Shown piece by piece: positions 11,698-22,329 of a stretch of 29,401 nt of DNA (position 1 is the first letter of the stretch; the number at the start of each line of letters is the position of its first letter). A model generated the notes under the pieces. That model saw only the letters and a program-made list of their open reading frames with translations. It searched no databases and was not told where the DNA came from. Source of the stretch: Tetrahymena elliotti 4EA (taxonomy: Eukaryota > Ciliophora > Oligohymenophorea > Hymenostomatida > Tetrahymenidae). Location of the stretch: NCBI GenBank assembly GCA_000231825.2, contig JH720366.1, forward strand, positions 37,779 through 67,179. The letters run 5' to 3'. The translations under genes were made by a program, and so were the position numbers.

Positions 11698-12717
11698 TCA
11701 TTTAAAAATAAAAAAGTATTTATATTATTCTTTTCTTGATATTTTTTTAGATTTTATTTAATGAAAGTAAATTCTTTTTATTTATTTTTAAGTATTTTTC
11801 TTTATCGTTAGAATAAATTTGAAATTAAATTTGAGGGTTTTATGAGAAAAGAATACCTTTTTATAATCTTCTGATAAATGTAGTAGTTTTGATATTTGCA
11901 ATTAATTTTAGTCTTTGACAATTTGTAATTAATTTTCTAGATCAGTTTTTTATCTATTCATTTCTAACTCTGTTTATTAGTGACGTATAAATTTATCTTT
12001 AACATTTCTAACAAGCTTTTCCTAGATTTTAATTTTTTGTTCAATCAATTTTTTACACTCATACAATCCTTCAGTTGAAATATGTTCTTTTTAAATAGCA
12101 GTTTCAATAATATTTTTTAGTTCTAATGATATATGAGTGCCTTTTAAACTATCCAATTCAATCTCAGTTTCAGATGGTATTCTTATATGAACCTCCTTGA
12201 CTGTTTGAACAGCTACACATTTTTTATTAAATTATTCAAAGAAACTGTTATTTAAGTCTTTATCCCAATACTCTTCTCCAACTCTATATTTTCATAAAAA
12301 TTATTTATTCTTCTGTTAATAAAAATTTAATATTTTTAAAAAATAAAATGTATACTTTATATCCATGATATTACCAGTGTATTCTGTTTATTAAGCACAA
12401 GAACAAAGTTCATGGATTTCTGTTTGAGTGTATATTGGTAGACTTATTACTTTACATTAAACTGATGAATCAGTTACTCTATTTTTTTTATTATCCAATT
12501 CTGTAACAAGAACTTTTTCTGTATTTGTTTCTTTTTCCACTAAATTAAAAATGGAAAAATCAGTTTAAGTTTAAGAATTTTTGATATAATCTTAATCATC
12601 TAAATGAAATCCTATCTTTAAATCTGTTTAATCTGATTCATTATCAACTTCTTAAATTATGTTTTGCAACTAATTTTCAACAGGATCTATTATATATTCT
12701 TTTAAAATTTCATCCAT
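11698..12717 (-). CDS. Coiled-coil protein, 2 exons, unknown (about 315 aa)
   Basis: The model is complement(join(11698..12283,12356..12717)). Exon 1 starts at ATG 12717, the first Met after an in-frame TGA, and reads MDEILKEYIIDPVENQ and onward. The N-half is acidic and carries several short Thr-Gln motifs (NSQTQTDF, IYTQTEIHE, CAQQTE), followed after the splice by CVAVQTVKEVHIRIP. The 72-bp intron starts GTATAC and ends ATAG, and removal restores frame through a Lys codon. From about residue 185 the protein is a continuous charged coiled coil (CKKLIEQKIKIQEKL and onward). Such Thr-Gln spaced coiled-coil proteins are common in axonemes, but this is only an analogy. The 3' end is uncertain. 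The last ~55 codons (11698-11860) are AT-rich and may hide an intron or be non-coding despite the open frame. Confidence 0.65.
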
Positions 12718-13762
12718 ATCCTATTGATAAAATAAAATTAATTAGAAAACTTAAAGTATATTAAGATATTATCTAGTTGGTTTGAATGAAAAGAAATAAG
12801 CTTTAATTTATTTTTAAAAACTAACTAAAATCAAATCTAAAAGAAAAGAAATAGAAAAATTTCTAAATTAATTCAAATCCAATTTAAATAAATTTATTTA
12901 TTTATTCCATCTCAATCTATTTTTGCTAAAAAAGTCCTACCAAAAAAAATTAGATATTTTTAGTGCATACTTGAATTCATAAAAAAGTAATAAATTATTA
13001 CTCTAATTAGATATTTTTAATGAATACTTGAATTGATAATAAGTAAGAAAGAAATATATTACTCTATATCCCTCCCTTAAGCTTATCATAATTTATTTAT
13101 CTTAATTAAAATTGAATTCATAGGATTGATAATATTTCATTTATTCAAATTATGTTTTTGAATTAAATTTTAAGAAGAAAGCAACCATTTCATTTGATTA
13201 AAAAGCAACAAGTATATTATTTTTATCAAATGTGTGTTTTTGTTAAAAATTTATTATTTGTTAAGATTGAATTAATAGGATAACAAGTGATTTAAATTTG
13301 TTATTTTTTTCATCCATAGGATAAAAAAATCATTTTGATGTAGAGATTAAATATATTGTTGAATGTGTCCAAAAATCAATATCATTTCTTCTTATTCAAA
13401 TTTACTCCAATTACTGTAAAATAAACAGTATTTGATGAACTGAAATTATATGTTTTGGTTCAAGATAAATAAGAAAAAAAACTTTTAAATGAAGTAAAAA
13501 ATTAATTATTTTATGACATCTCAAAACCGTCATTTTACTTGTTAAAATTTACTTGATCTTAAGGTTAAAATAGTAAAATGATAAGATCAACCCTCATTTA
13601 AATTAATTACTGAAGTTATGTTTTAAGCTTGAAATAAATAAGAAAAAACACTTTTAAGATAAAGAAAATTCTTTAATAAATAATATCAAAAAAGAGTCTT
13701 TTTTCAAGTTAAATTTTACTTGATTTTAAGTAAGACTGAATTAATAGGATTAAAATTTGGAA
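12718..13762. other. AT-rich intergenic region with degenerate direct repeats
   Basis: No gene is seen. Two short diverged copies of a ~58-bp element lie at about 12948-13070 (both contain TTAGATATTTTTA and ACTTGAATT). Two diverged copies of a ~167-bp element lie at about 13430-13760 (each with AAATAAGAAAAAA and TTTTACTTGATTTTAA-like blocks). The phrase GAATTAATAGGAT also recurs near 13268 and 13737. Confidence 0.5.
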
Positions 13763-14713
13763 TCAAATTTTGATTAAAAAATCATGTATGTGGATGAGAA
13801 TAAAGCTTTAAGATTTAGAAATATTGATAGTGATTTCAAATGAGTTTGTTTGTTTAGAGATTAATAAGATTACAATGTGCTGCTGAATTTCATTTTGGTC
13901 AACGTGCATTTTAATTTATTAGGAGATTTCTTTGATGCTTTTTTGGACAGGTATTCTTTTGTTTTTTGTAAGTTCGAAATACTTTCTTTGATATTCTAAA
14001 GCTTCTCTCCATGTACAGTCTTCGTGTGACATGAGGTACTTAAGATGTTCTCTGATTGAGCTGTTGAGCTCATCTTGAAGATAATTAATAGAATTTTATG
14101 ACATTTTATATAGTTTTTCAAGTTTCCTATCTTTTTTTCTAAGATATCTGTTTTCTTGTATTTATTTTTCAATGAAGCTGTCTCTGTCAGCAATTTGACT
14201 TTATTGTTTATTGATGATTTTGAGGTCTTCATTGATAGTTTTTTAATACTTTTAATGAAGTTCTTAAATATTTTTTGATAAATCTTTTTCCATCTAAGAC
14301 TTTTACTTCTCTAAGAATATAAATAGATGAGTCATTAATTCCATAGTACTATCCCAGATTTCCTGAAGGACAAATGCTCTTTCTTTGCAATCTAAAGAAA
14401 TTTGTCTTATCAATTCTTCTAAGCAGCTACTGTAAATATTTTACCTCAAAACAAAAATATCATCTTTAGTTAAAGGATCTTTAGACAACAGTTCCTTCAT
14501 TTTCATTTCCAAGTAATTCTTAACCTACAAAGCATCTTATCTTTTTCCTAGCTATCCTCTAATACTATATAATATTATTAACAAAAAGAATAATTAAATT
14601 TCATTTAAAATATCTATCTTGTATATAATTATCATGATAAAAAACTAACTCAAAAAACATTTATTCATTTTCTTGTTTTACTTCTACTTTTTGTTTTTCA
14701 TATTTTTAAACAT
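13763..14713 (-). CDS. Axonemal dynein light chain (p28/DNALI1)-like coiled-coil protein, 2 exons
   Basis: The model is complement(join(13763..14564,14682..14713)), 277 aa. A 32-bp first exon encodes MFKNMKNKKQ. A 117-bp GTAAAA...ATAG intron follows, and the join restores frame. Residues ~50-80 read FVLRQNIYSSCLEELIRQIS then DCKERAFVLQEIWD. This matches the hallmark of the Ax_dynein_light family (in p28/DNALI1, a Tyr..C..ELIRQ..xxCxERGLLL..V block). The rest is a charged coiled coil, as in p28, and the total length is near the ~250 aa usual for that family. Known members are inner-arm dynein light chains in cilia. The N-terminal signature of p28 proper is absent, so this may be a divergent paralogue. 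The C-terminus is uncertain: after about QKSIKEIS the sequence becomes AT-rich but stays open to TGA 13763-13765. Confidence 0.65.
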
Positions 14714-14765
14714 GTTGCCTGATAAAATTTGAAAATTTATTTTATTGAATAAAGAATATTTGTTA

Positions 14766-14813
14766 GTTTATTTATTTATTTGTTTGTTTGTTTATTGTAT
14801 GTTTGTTTGTTTA
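14766..14813. repeat. TTTA/TTTG microsatellite
   Basis: A run of TTTA units passes into TTTG units, with one interruption (TTTATTGTATG). It lies between the divergently placed p28-like gene and the broken + strand gene. Confidence 0.8.
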
Positions 14814-14832
14814 CAATTAGTTGTGACTGACT

Positions 14833-15723
14833 ATGTTTTTAGCAGGTGGCTAAGGTAGTTAATCTAGGAGTGTTGTAGAATGATTTCTTCTTGAAGTCAA
14901 AAATCCAGAAGAAACTTGTTAAATACTCCCTTATAAAATCCTTTAATCGTCTATAATTTTAAGACTTTTTTAATTATTAGGTAAAATTGATGATGTTCCA
15001 TATGAAGAATTACTGAAGCTGCTAGCCTAAAAACTTTTTTTTTTTCTTGGGGTTTAAGGCTTTGATGTTTAATTGTAGAAAGATAAAGATGGTTGAAAGT
15101 TACTGCTGTATATTTCATTGATTTCTTATGATGATGTAGGTAATAATATGTTAGGTTTGCTTTGTAAATTGTTTGAACTTAAAGGTACAGTTAAAGAGGT
15201 ACCAGTTTATGCACCAATCAAGGGAGATGATCTGAGGGAAAGATCACCACTTTTTTAGACATTTAAGAAAGTTTTAAACGCATAAGAATCTATTTTAGCA
15301 TACATATTTGTTTGGTAGTTTTTTTATAAACTTTATTTTTTTTAGAGTTATTCTTCATCAATGATTTTGCTAACAAATTATAAAGTAGTTGATGTATCTC
15401 CATCAATGCTATTCCCATTATTTGTAATCTTTATTTGCATTAACTTCTTTTTTTATTATTGTAGTTTCTAATCGTTTAAGAATATTTTATTGTTCATTTG
15501 ATTCTGTTCACTTTCATGCAGGTATCGCATCTTTTGAAGGCTTTTAAATTCTTCCTTTTTTAACTATTATAAACTATCTTAAGAACTTAAATTTGTAATT
15601 GCGTCAGAAAGACTCTTGCTAGAGTTAATGTGTTGCTACTGCAGCTGATGCGGATGCGACATTTAAGCAGGCACCTGCAAAGTGTTTTGTAAAATTTTTT
15701 TTCTTGGACTCTAAAGCATCTTG
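14833..15723 (+). pseudogene. Broken or heavily interrupted gene, unidentified
   Basis: Several protein-like, relatively G-rich stretches lie on the + strand. ATG 14833 gives MFLAGGQ. A 126-bp GTAGTT...TTAG intron (14855-14980) then joins in frame to GKIDDVPYEELLKLLAQ. That frame meets TGA at 15094-15096 inside DKDG, then stays open through MLGLLCKLFELKGTVKEVPV (from about 15149) and the block GDDLRERSPLFQTFKKVLNA to about 15310. A later block after an apparent CAG acceptor near 15521 reads GIASFEGFQILPFLTIINYL and runs on through ADADATFKQAPAKCFVKF to TGA at about 15721-15723. I do not recognise the family. The internal TGA and missing exon links suggest a pseudogene. An intron covering the TGA, or a selenocysteine codon, cannot be excluded. 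Confidence 0.35.
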
Positions 15724-16199
15724 AGAGTGTCTAACTGATGCTTGCTTTTAAATTTGATTTAATAAGAAGGTGTGTAAAATGCTAGCAAATATATATATAG
15801 CTAGTAGAGAGAGAGTTTGTGAATGCAATTAATTATTGAATAATTATTTAGATAAGAGCGGAAGAAAATTAAATTGTAATTAATTTCTATTCACTTATTG
15901 TTTATGTTTAATTGAAATTAAAAGATTCTTTCTTCAAATGGTTATTAATTAGTTAAGATTTCACTCATTATTAAAATAATTCATCTTAATTGCCTTCTCA
16001 TCCTTTCATTTATTTTGCTAAAATCAGTATCTCTGTTTTTTTATACTGAGGCACTCTATAATTTCTGGTCATTAATTGTTTTCTATTATTTCTCCTTCAA
16101 TCAATTTTTATTTTTCGCACTCTTTTTCAAACTCAAAGTATTCTTTTTTAAATCAATCTGACATAACAAACAATTCAATCATGTATATCTAGTTAAAAT
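15724..16199. other. AT-rich intergenic region
   Basis: No gene is recognised. A GA-rich stretch with TAGAGAGAGAG lies near 15805. The remainder is low-complexity A/T sequence. Confidence 0.5.
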
Positions 16200-17180
16200 A
16201 TTTTAAAAGAATGCCTTTTTTAAATGAACTTGTTAAAATTTAGAATTTTTTCAACTGTAAGCTAAAAATTTTATTGAATATTTATTTATTTCTCCCACTT
16301 TTTGTTTTTTTCTTTCATCTTCTTCTATCTATTTTATTTGTTTGTTAAAAAAATGCTTTATTCTCACATAAAATATTAAATAATAATATATTTTTTAATA
16401 TTAAGCTAAAATAAATGCTTAATTCTACTTTACGCTGAATGTAATATATTTATTTAGTTACTATTTTCTTTTATGTATTGTATTGCATTTATCTTCTTTT
16501 AATAATCTAAAAAAATGCTTAAATATTTGATAATAATATATTTCTCCAAACTAAGCTAAAATACTTGCCTTATTCAACTGTAAGCTGAGAATAATACATT
16601 TATTTTTAATACTATTTTCATATATGGATAGTACTTATTATATCATTTATGCTTAAAGAATGCTTAATTATCAAATAAAATATTACAGAATAATATATTT
16701 TTTAAATTAAATGATGCAGAAAATAATATCAATAGACATTAAAATAAAAACTAAATAAATCCTTAAATATTTAGCTTACAGTAATCTAAATTATGCTTCA
16801 ATATCTGATAAATTAAAATTTAGCTCACATTTAAACCTTATCAATTGTAACCTTAAAATAATATATATTATATATATCTTTTTAAATAATTTAATTTCTT
16901 TTAAAACTGTTAAAAATGCTTAAGTATCTCATAAAATCTTTTAAAACTGTTAAAAATGCTTAAGTATCTCATAAAATCTTTTAAAACTGTTAAAAATGCT
17001 TAAGTATCTCATAAAATATTTTATAAGAATCTCTTTTTTTAAGTAAAACTATCATCATTTACAATTTATTAAACTGTAAGCTAAAAATTATATTTTAATT
17101 TAATTGAAGTACTTATTCCATCATTTATCTTTCTATAAATAATATGCTAAATAATATTTCGAATTTGCTAATTGCATCAT
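16200..17180. repeat. Array of degenerate ~100-170 bp repeats
   Basis: The phrases AATGCTTAA, AATAATATATTT and CAACTGTAAGCTAAAA recur in varying spacing through this stretch: AATGCTT near 16353, 16410, 16515, 16659 and then in the 40-bp units, and the AACTGTAAGCT phrase near 16254, 16576 and 17071, with decayed forms near 16425 and 16838. This suggests an old satellite-like array with no coding content. Confidence 0.6.
16899..17018. repeat. Three tandem copies of a 40-bp unit
   Basis: Units at 16899-16938, 16939-16978 and 16979-17018 are identical except for the last base of the third copy (C to A at 17018). Each contains the AATGCTTAAGTATCTCAT phrase of the surrounding degenerate array, so this is a recent local amplification within an older repeat. 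Confidence 0.95.
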
Positions 17181-17491
17181 TTGTCAAAAGAAATAGCTCA
17201 AAAGTTCTTAATAAAAACTAAATTATATTTATTATTCTATTTTTATTCAATATTTTTAAGACTGATTTCTTTTGACTAAATTTTAGTTTCTTATCAAATT
17301 TTCAAAAAAATTCATCAAATACAAAATTCAAATTTTAATTAGTCTAAAGTGTCAACATCAAAAAATCAAACTATCGAAAACAAATACAATATAAAATAAG
17401 AAAAATAAATACAAACTTTGGCTTTATTTATTCCTTTTTAATTTAAGTTGTAAAAACTTATTTTTAAATTTAAAATTTTGAATATGCTCGC

Positions 17492-19107
17492 TCAATCAGT
17501 TTTTAACTCTTTTCTTAATTCTGGCTCTTCAATATTATCGGAGCTTCTACTTCTTACTTTATCGCTCTTTGTTTGAGTTTATTGTTTCTGAGCCTTTAAG
17601 AATTACTTAAAGCACTATCTTACAGCAGCCTCTTAGAAAGAATTTTCTAAACCCTATTAATTATATGAATAAATATATTTAACCTAATTAAAAAATAACA
17701 AAAAGTTTACATTATAAAAAAGATTTGGTGAAAAGAATTTATCTAACTCTATAACTCCCACATACTTAAACAAAGTGCTTTGATTTTTAGATTTATTTAA
17801 TATTTTTTCAATAGATTAAGATCCAAAGTGATTAGATTCTGCTCTTCCTATCAACCTCTCATCTTAATATAGCAAAATACCTTGATGCTATTCTGCTGAG
17901 GTGTTTTTACGAGTAGTTGTTCCTTCTATTTAAAAATATTTCCATTAATTCTAATGAAAATTGATTTAAAGAAATAAAGAAATACCTTTTGCTTCTGTGT
18001 TTGATGAATCTTATTCTTGTGCTGTTTGAGCTGTTTAAGCTTAACTTGAAGCTGATTAATCTGGATTGTAATTTGTTTACTCATAAATAGTAACTTTACC
18101 TGACTCTTTAACCATAGGGAAATTATCTATATTTAATTCTTTCAAGAATCTCATTCCTTTTTACTTAGCAAGAATGTTTTGATATGATAAAAATTCATAT
18201 CTTTATCCATTAATACAAAAATGCATGTTTTCAGGTGTTTTTACATATAAATGTTAAAGATAACTTTTTAAGCTAAAATCAATTAATTTTTCAACATGTT
18301 CTTTCTTCTCCTTAAAGAAATTTCTCTTCTTAGATACAATATCAGGTTTGTTGGGACTATATTAAAATTCGTATCCTTCTCTGCCTTCAAGAGGAATACG
18401 TTTTAAATCGAAAATATAAATATAATTTCCTTTGTCATGCTTGAAAAGCTATTCTTCATTCATTAAATGAGCAATATTATTCAAAATAATTCTTTTATTC
18501 TAATCACCGCTCTCTGTCAAATAAGCCTTCTTTTTCATATCAATGCTAAACAAAAAGATAATGCATTCCTATAAATTTGGATTTACCTTTCCACTAGAGC
18601 TTATTAAACCTAAAAGAATAAAAATAGAGTTAAAAAAATACATTAAATAATATTTATAAAAGATAAATGCTGCTTACCTACGTTTAAGATGTTATAAGTC
18701 TTATTCTTGGAAATAAAAAGAACATTTTGACCTAATCTCAAACCAGCAAGTTTAATATTGTTTCCATATTAAGCCTTAGATTATAATTATATTTCATCTT
18801 AGATTAATTCCTTATGAGCCTTGTTATATTAGATACATTTGTAACTATCAAATTTGTACATTATATCAATAAAATCATTATGTGGAAAACCTTCGCTATC
18901 ATCATAAATCTATAAGAATAAGTTATGATTATCAATGATATTCTTATCAATTGATTAATTCAATAATTATCCATTGCATTTGCTCTAATTGGAATTATTA
19001 TTCACTCCCTAGCTAACATCCTATAAATTTTAAGAACTTCCTGTCTTATTATTCTAATTAGCCTAAGATTATGTATTAATATAAGTCTCCTTCCTCTTTT
19101 GGTACAT
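17492..19107 (-). CDS. MORC-family GHKL/S5 protein with degenerate ATPase motifs, 4 exons
   Basis: The model is complement(join(17492..17653,17711..17925,17986..18609,18678..19107)), 476 aa. MORC proteins are GHKL ATPases that clamp DNA and silence chromatin. Visible blocks follow MORC order: an N-box-like segment QLLNQSID (residues 47-54), IYDDSEGF (67-74) for the DxGxG box, YGNNIKLAGLRLGQNVLF (114-131) for YGNGFKsgsMRLGkd, and NVGLIS. After a middle region comes an S5-type segment, QGILLYQDERLIGR then FKYVGVIELDKFFSP then GLENSFQEAAVRQCF, like the MORC S5 domain. The conserved Glu and Asn of the N-box (ELxDNSxD) are Gln here, and two Gly positions are lost, so ATP hydrolysis is doubtful. 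No CW zinc finger is seen. The C-terminal tail is charged (TKSDKVRSRSSDN). Introns are 68, 60 and 57 bp. The start at 19107 has a weak context, and additional 5' sequence is possible. Confidence 0.72.
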
Positions 19108-19650
19108 CAAGTTAATTTAAATTGTACTAGCAAATCTATTTATCAAACAAATATTTTAGCATTCAATTATTTTATTTTTTTAAACTGGATTATTATCATC
19201 ATTTATTCATTTTATAATAAAGTTTTTGAACATTTCAAATTAAATTTATTTTATTTCGTCTATTTTTCGTTAAAAATTTATCAAAATAAAAAAGCAATTT
19301 TTTAAGATGAAAACTTTGTTTTTGATTGAAATTTAACCGATTTAGACAATTTAAAAATTTTGTTTTTAAAGCATTTAAAAATGAAATTTTTCTCTAACCT
19401 ATTTCAATTTTAATCTTTCTTTTACTATGAAATATTAATTTTGGAAATATTTTCTTTGATTGCATTTTAAATGATCTCAAACCTTTTTTATTTAATATTT
19501 TTTCTCTATATTTCTTTAAAGATTGATTAATTTTAAAATTGCCTGCAACTGTATTTTGTAGACAAATTAACTCTAAGCTTATTTTGAAGTAATGTATCTA
19601 TTTTTTTCAAGATTAATTTATGAAAATTTTGTTTTATTTTTTAGAAATTC
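19108..19650. other. AT-rich intergenic region
   Basis: This lies between the MORC-like start and the 3' end of the kelch gene, both on the - strand. Only low-complexity short ORFs are present. It presumably holds the MORC-like promoter. Confidence 0.6.
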
Positions 19651-22329
19651 TCAAAATTTTTTAAGAAAATAAAAATGATTTTAAGAAAGAAGAAGAGTTT
19701 TTTACTGTGATTTGGCGTTATGAACAAGCAAACCAAAAGCAGTGAATGGCCAGCCAATTAGATTTGAAATAGAATTTAAGAATGACATAGAAATATATGG
19801 CTATCTAATAGTCAAAATAGAATCTTCTTGAAGTTGTTAATGTTAGTGCTAATGACCTTATTATGCCATTTCCTTTTTCAATGCTTTATTTCTTTCTTGT
19901 TATCTGAGTTTTTCTTCACTTTCTAATACAGAATCATCCTTGGAATCTACATCATATTGATCTAATTTAGCTCCACTAGCTGATCTTTTTTCATCATTTT
20001 CTTCTTTGATGCTAGGGTCTTAATCTTCCTCTTATTCTTCTTTTATTTCATTTTCATCTTTTATTTAAAAAATTTAATTTTTAAAATTAAACATCATCAA
20101 AAATGTATTGAAAATAAATACCTTTTTTAACAATAGGTTTACCATCAATTTCAGTATCCATTTCGTTTTCATTCTTTTCTTAAATTTGGTTTTCTTAATT
20201 TTCTTTGGCTTCATCTGAAGATTTTTCATTGCAAGCTTCAACCTTATTTTCAATTTCTTCTTAATTATCATTTCTTTCTGCTTCATCTTCTGCTTGTTAA
20301 TTTGCTTATTCATCATTTCCATTTTCTGATTTTTCAGATTCAACAACTATTTATTCAGCTCCACTATTTGATTTGCTTTATTTATTGCTTGAATCATTTT
20401 CTTTTGATCTGGGTCTATCTACCTCTGTCTCATTACCTCCATCTTCACCTTTATTTTCATTTTCAAAAACTTCTGGATGCTTTAATTGAATATCTTCCCT
20501 ATCAACATCTATTCTAATGTTATCTTCATCATCTATTTAATTGTTTTTCAAATCTTGTTCTAACTATTTTTGCTTTTCCTTTTGCTAATCTGTTAAATTG
20601 TAAACAACTTCACATGTATTGCATGTTTTTTTAATTTCCTTTTAAATTAATAAGATGATTATTCAAATCAATTCAATACTATTTTTTTACCTAGGAATTA
20701 CTCTGCTACTTGCTTTCTTCAACATAATTAAGCTAAAGAACCAAAGTTTAATCTGAATGGCAATTATTATCCTCCTTTAAAAGTCCTCCAAAAATAATAA
20801 TTTAATCCTATTTAATAAATAATTCAAATTATTCATTTTTTCTAAGAAATCAAGTATTGATTTTACTTAATAAACAGAACTTGAAAGAGAAATTATAGGT
20901 TTGAGTGGGCATCTGTGCTTCTTGTGAGGAACTTCAATCCAAACATTATCTTCAATATCATAAGCCCAAATGTCATCTAACTTAGTTTCTTATTTTTCAC
21001 CAGCAATAATAAATATGTATCTACTTTTGAAAACACACATAGAATGTGAAGCTCTCACACATGGCTTTTTATCTTCATTTTAAGAAATAACTGTCAAAAT
21101 TTCAACAATTTCTGATTTTCCTTCACCCAACATATTAAACTGTTTATTTTAATAAAACCAATTTATATTTTGCATTTCATTTCACATTTAGAAATTCAAC
21201 AAAAATTAATATTTTGCTTTTAATTCATTTAAATTTTACCTTTAACTTGTAAAAATCATTGTAGAAAACATCATCTTGACCAACAGATTTTCCTTATCCA
21301 CCAAAAACATAAACAAATCCATTAACATTAGTCATGGAAAAGCTATCACGAGCTTCAATTTAATTACCATGCTTATTGGTAACTTCTCTCCAAGAATTAT
21401 TTTATGTATCAAAAATATACATGTCATCATAAACAACAAATTCTTCAGCTTCTTTACCATTTGTACCTCCAAAAACAACCATGTATCTATTAATTTCCAA
21501 ATTAAATAAATAAATAAATTATTAATTAATTATTCGCAATATCTATTTTTCTTATTTGAAAGAAGATCTACTTATTGATTATTCTTATTATATTTTTTAT
21601 TAATAAAATCTATCTATCTATTTATCACTTTGCACTTTGCGAGCGAAAATCAAATCATTTAAAAACTAAAAAACTTATTTCTCTTTTCTTTGTTTCAATA
21701 TAAAATTTTACCTGTCATCGAGAGAGCAAGCTTAATGACTTTCTCTGACCAAAGGCAATGTGCCAGTAGCATCAATTTTTTTCCATTCATGCTTTTTAGT
21801 ATCAAATACAGCAATATCATTCTTGACTCTTTCATCTGGAGTTTTGCCACCAAATAAATATATTTTTTCTTAAATAAGACAAAGAGAGTGGGAATCTCTG
21901 TGTTCTGGTGCAGTAGAAGTATTACATGCTACTTTTTCCCATTCATATGTCTCACAATCAAGACGATACATTTACTCTTTTGCTACATAAGGGTATATAT
22001 CATCAATATACCCACCAATCAAATACATGTATTGTCCTACTACTATTGTTTAATGACCCCAACGCTCTAAAGGATAATTTGGGGCGGTCTTTGATTTAGC
22101 TTCAATTTACTTTTCTTATTCAACTTCCTCATCTTCTGGTCCTTCACTTACTAATTTCTATTTCTTTTTTGTCTTATTTAACCATTTATTGTTAGTGAAA
22201 GGGTTCTTAACATCAATTAGCTAAGTATCTCTTTCGCTACGACTTAATTCCTCCCTATTTTAAATAAACAATGTGACTTTTCAGCTTATTTAGCTCAATT
22301 AATTCTTACTTGGAGTCAGGGCTCAACAT
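19651..22329 (-). CDS. Six-bladed kelch-repeat protein with long acidic tail, 7 exons
   Basis: The model is complement(join(19651..20057,20122..20638,20691..20807,20867..21139,21240..21486,21712..22254,22310..22329)), 707 aa. All joins keep frame. A 20-bp first exon encodes MLSPDS. Six kelch blades lie at about residues 72-390, with the usual hydrophobic-GG and spaced Tyr/Trp: YMYLIGGY, KIYLFGGK, YMVVFGGT, GFVYVFGGQ, YIFIIAGEK (GG altered to AG) and IIIFGGLL, each followed by a YDxxxxxW-like strand. Such propellers are protein-interaction platforms. A possible CNTCEVVY Cys pair begins the tail. About 220 Glu/Asp/Asn/Lys-rich, probably disordered residues follow. The C-terminus ends with a hydrophobic patch (MSFLNSISNLIGWPFTAFGL) that could be an amphipathic or membrane-associating segment. 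No BTB, BACK or catalytic domain is present. Introns are 52-224 bp. The last ~20 codons could be non-coding. Confidence 0.88.

Noticed and set aside
15094..15096. Selenocysteine TGA in the broken + strand gene
   Set aside because: There is no thioredoxin-like CxxU context and no SECIS-like element that I could see. Pseudogene decay or an unseen intron is more economical.
16899..17018. CRISPR array
   Set aside because: The three 40-bp units are directly adjacent with no spacers, and the genome is eukaryotic.
18567..18584. Very short 18-bp GT-AG segment in exon 2 of the MORC-like gene
   Set aside because: It is too short for spliceosomal removal and the reading frame is continuous through it.
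20302..20517. Standard-code ORF on the + strand
   Set aside because: It is the antisense shadow of the acidic exon of the kelch gene.
21276..22070. Two + strand standard-code ORFs
   Set aside because: Both lie antisense to kelch blades whose GG and Trp motifs are unmistakable on the - strand.
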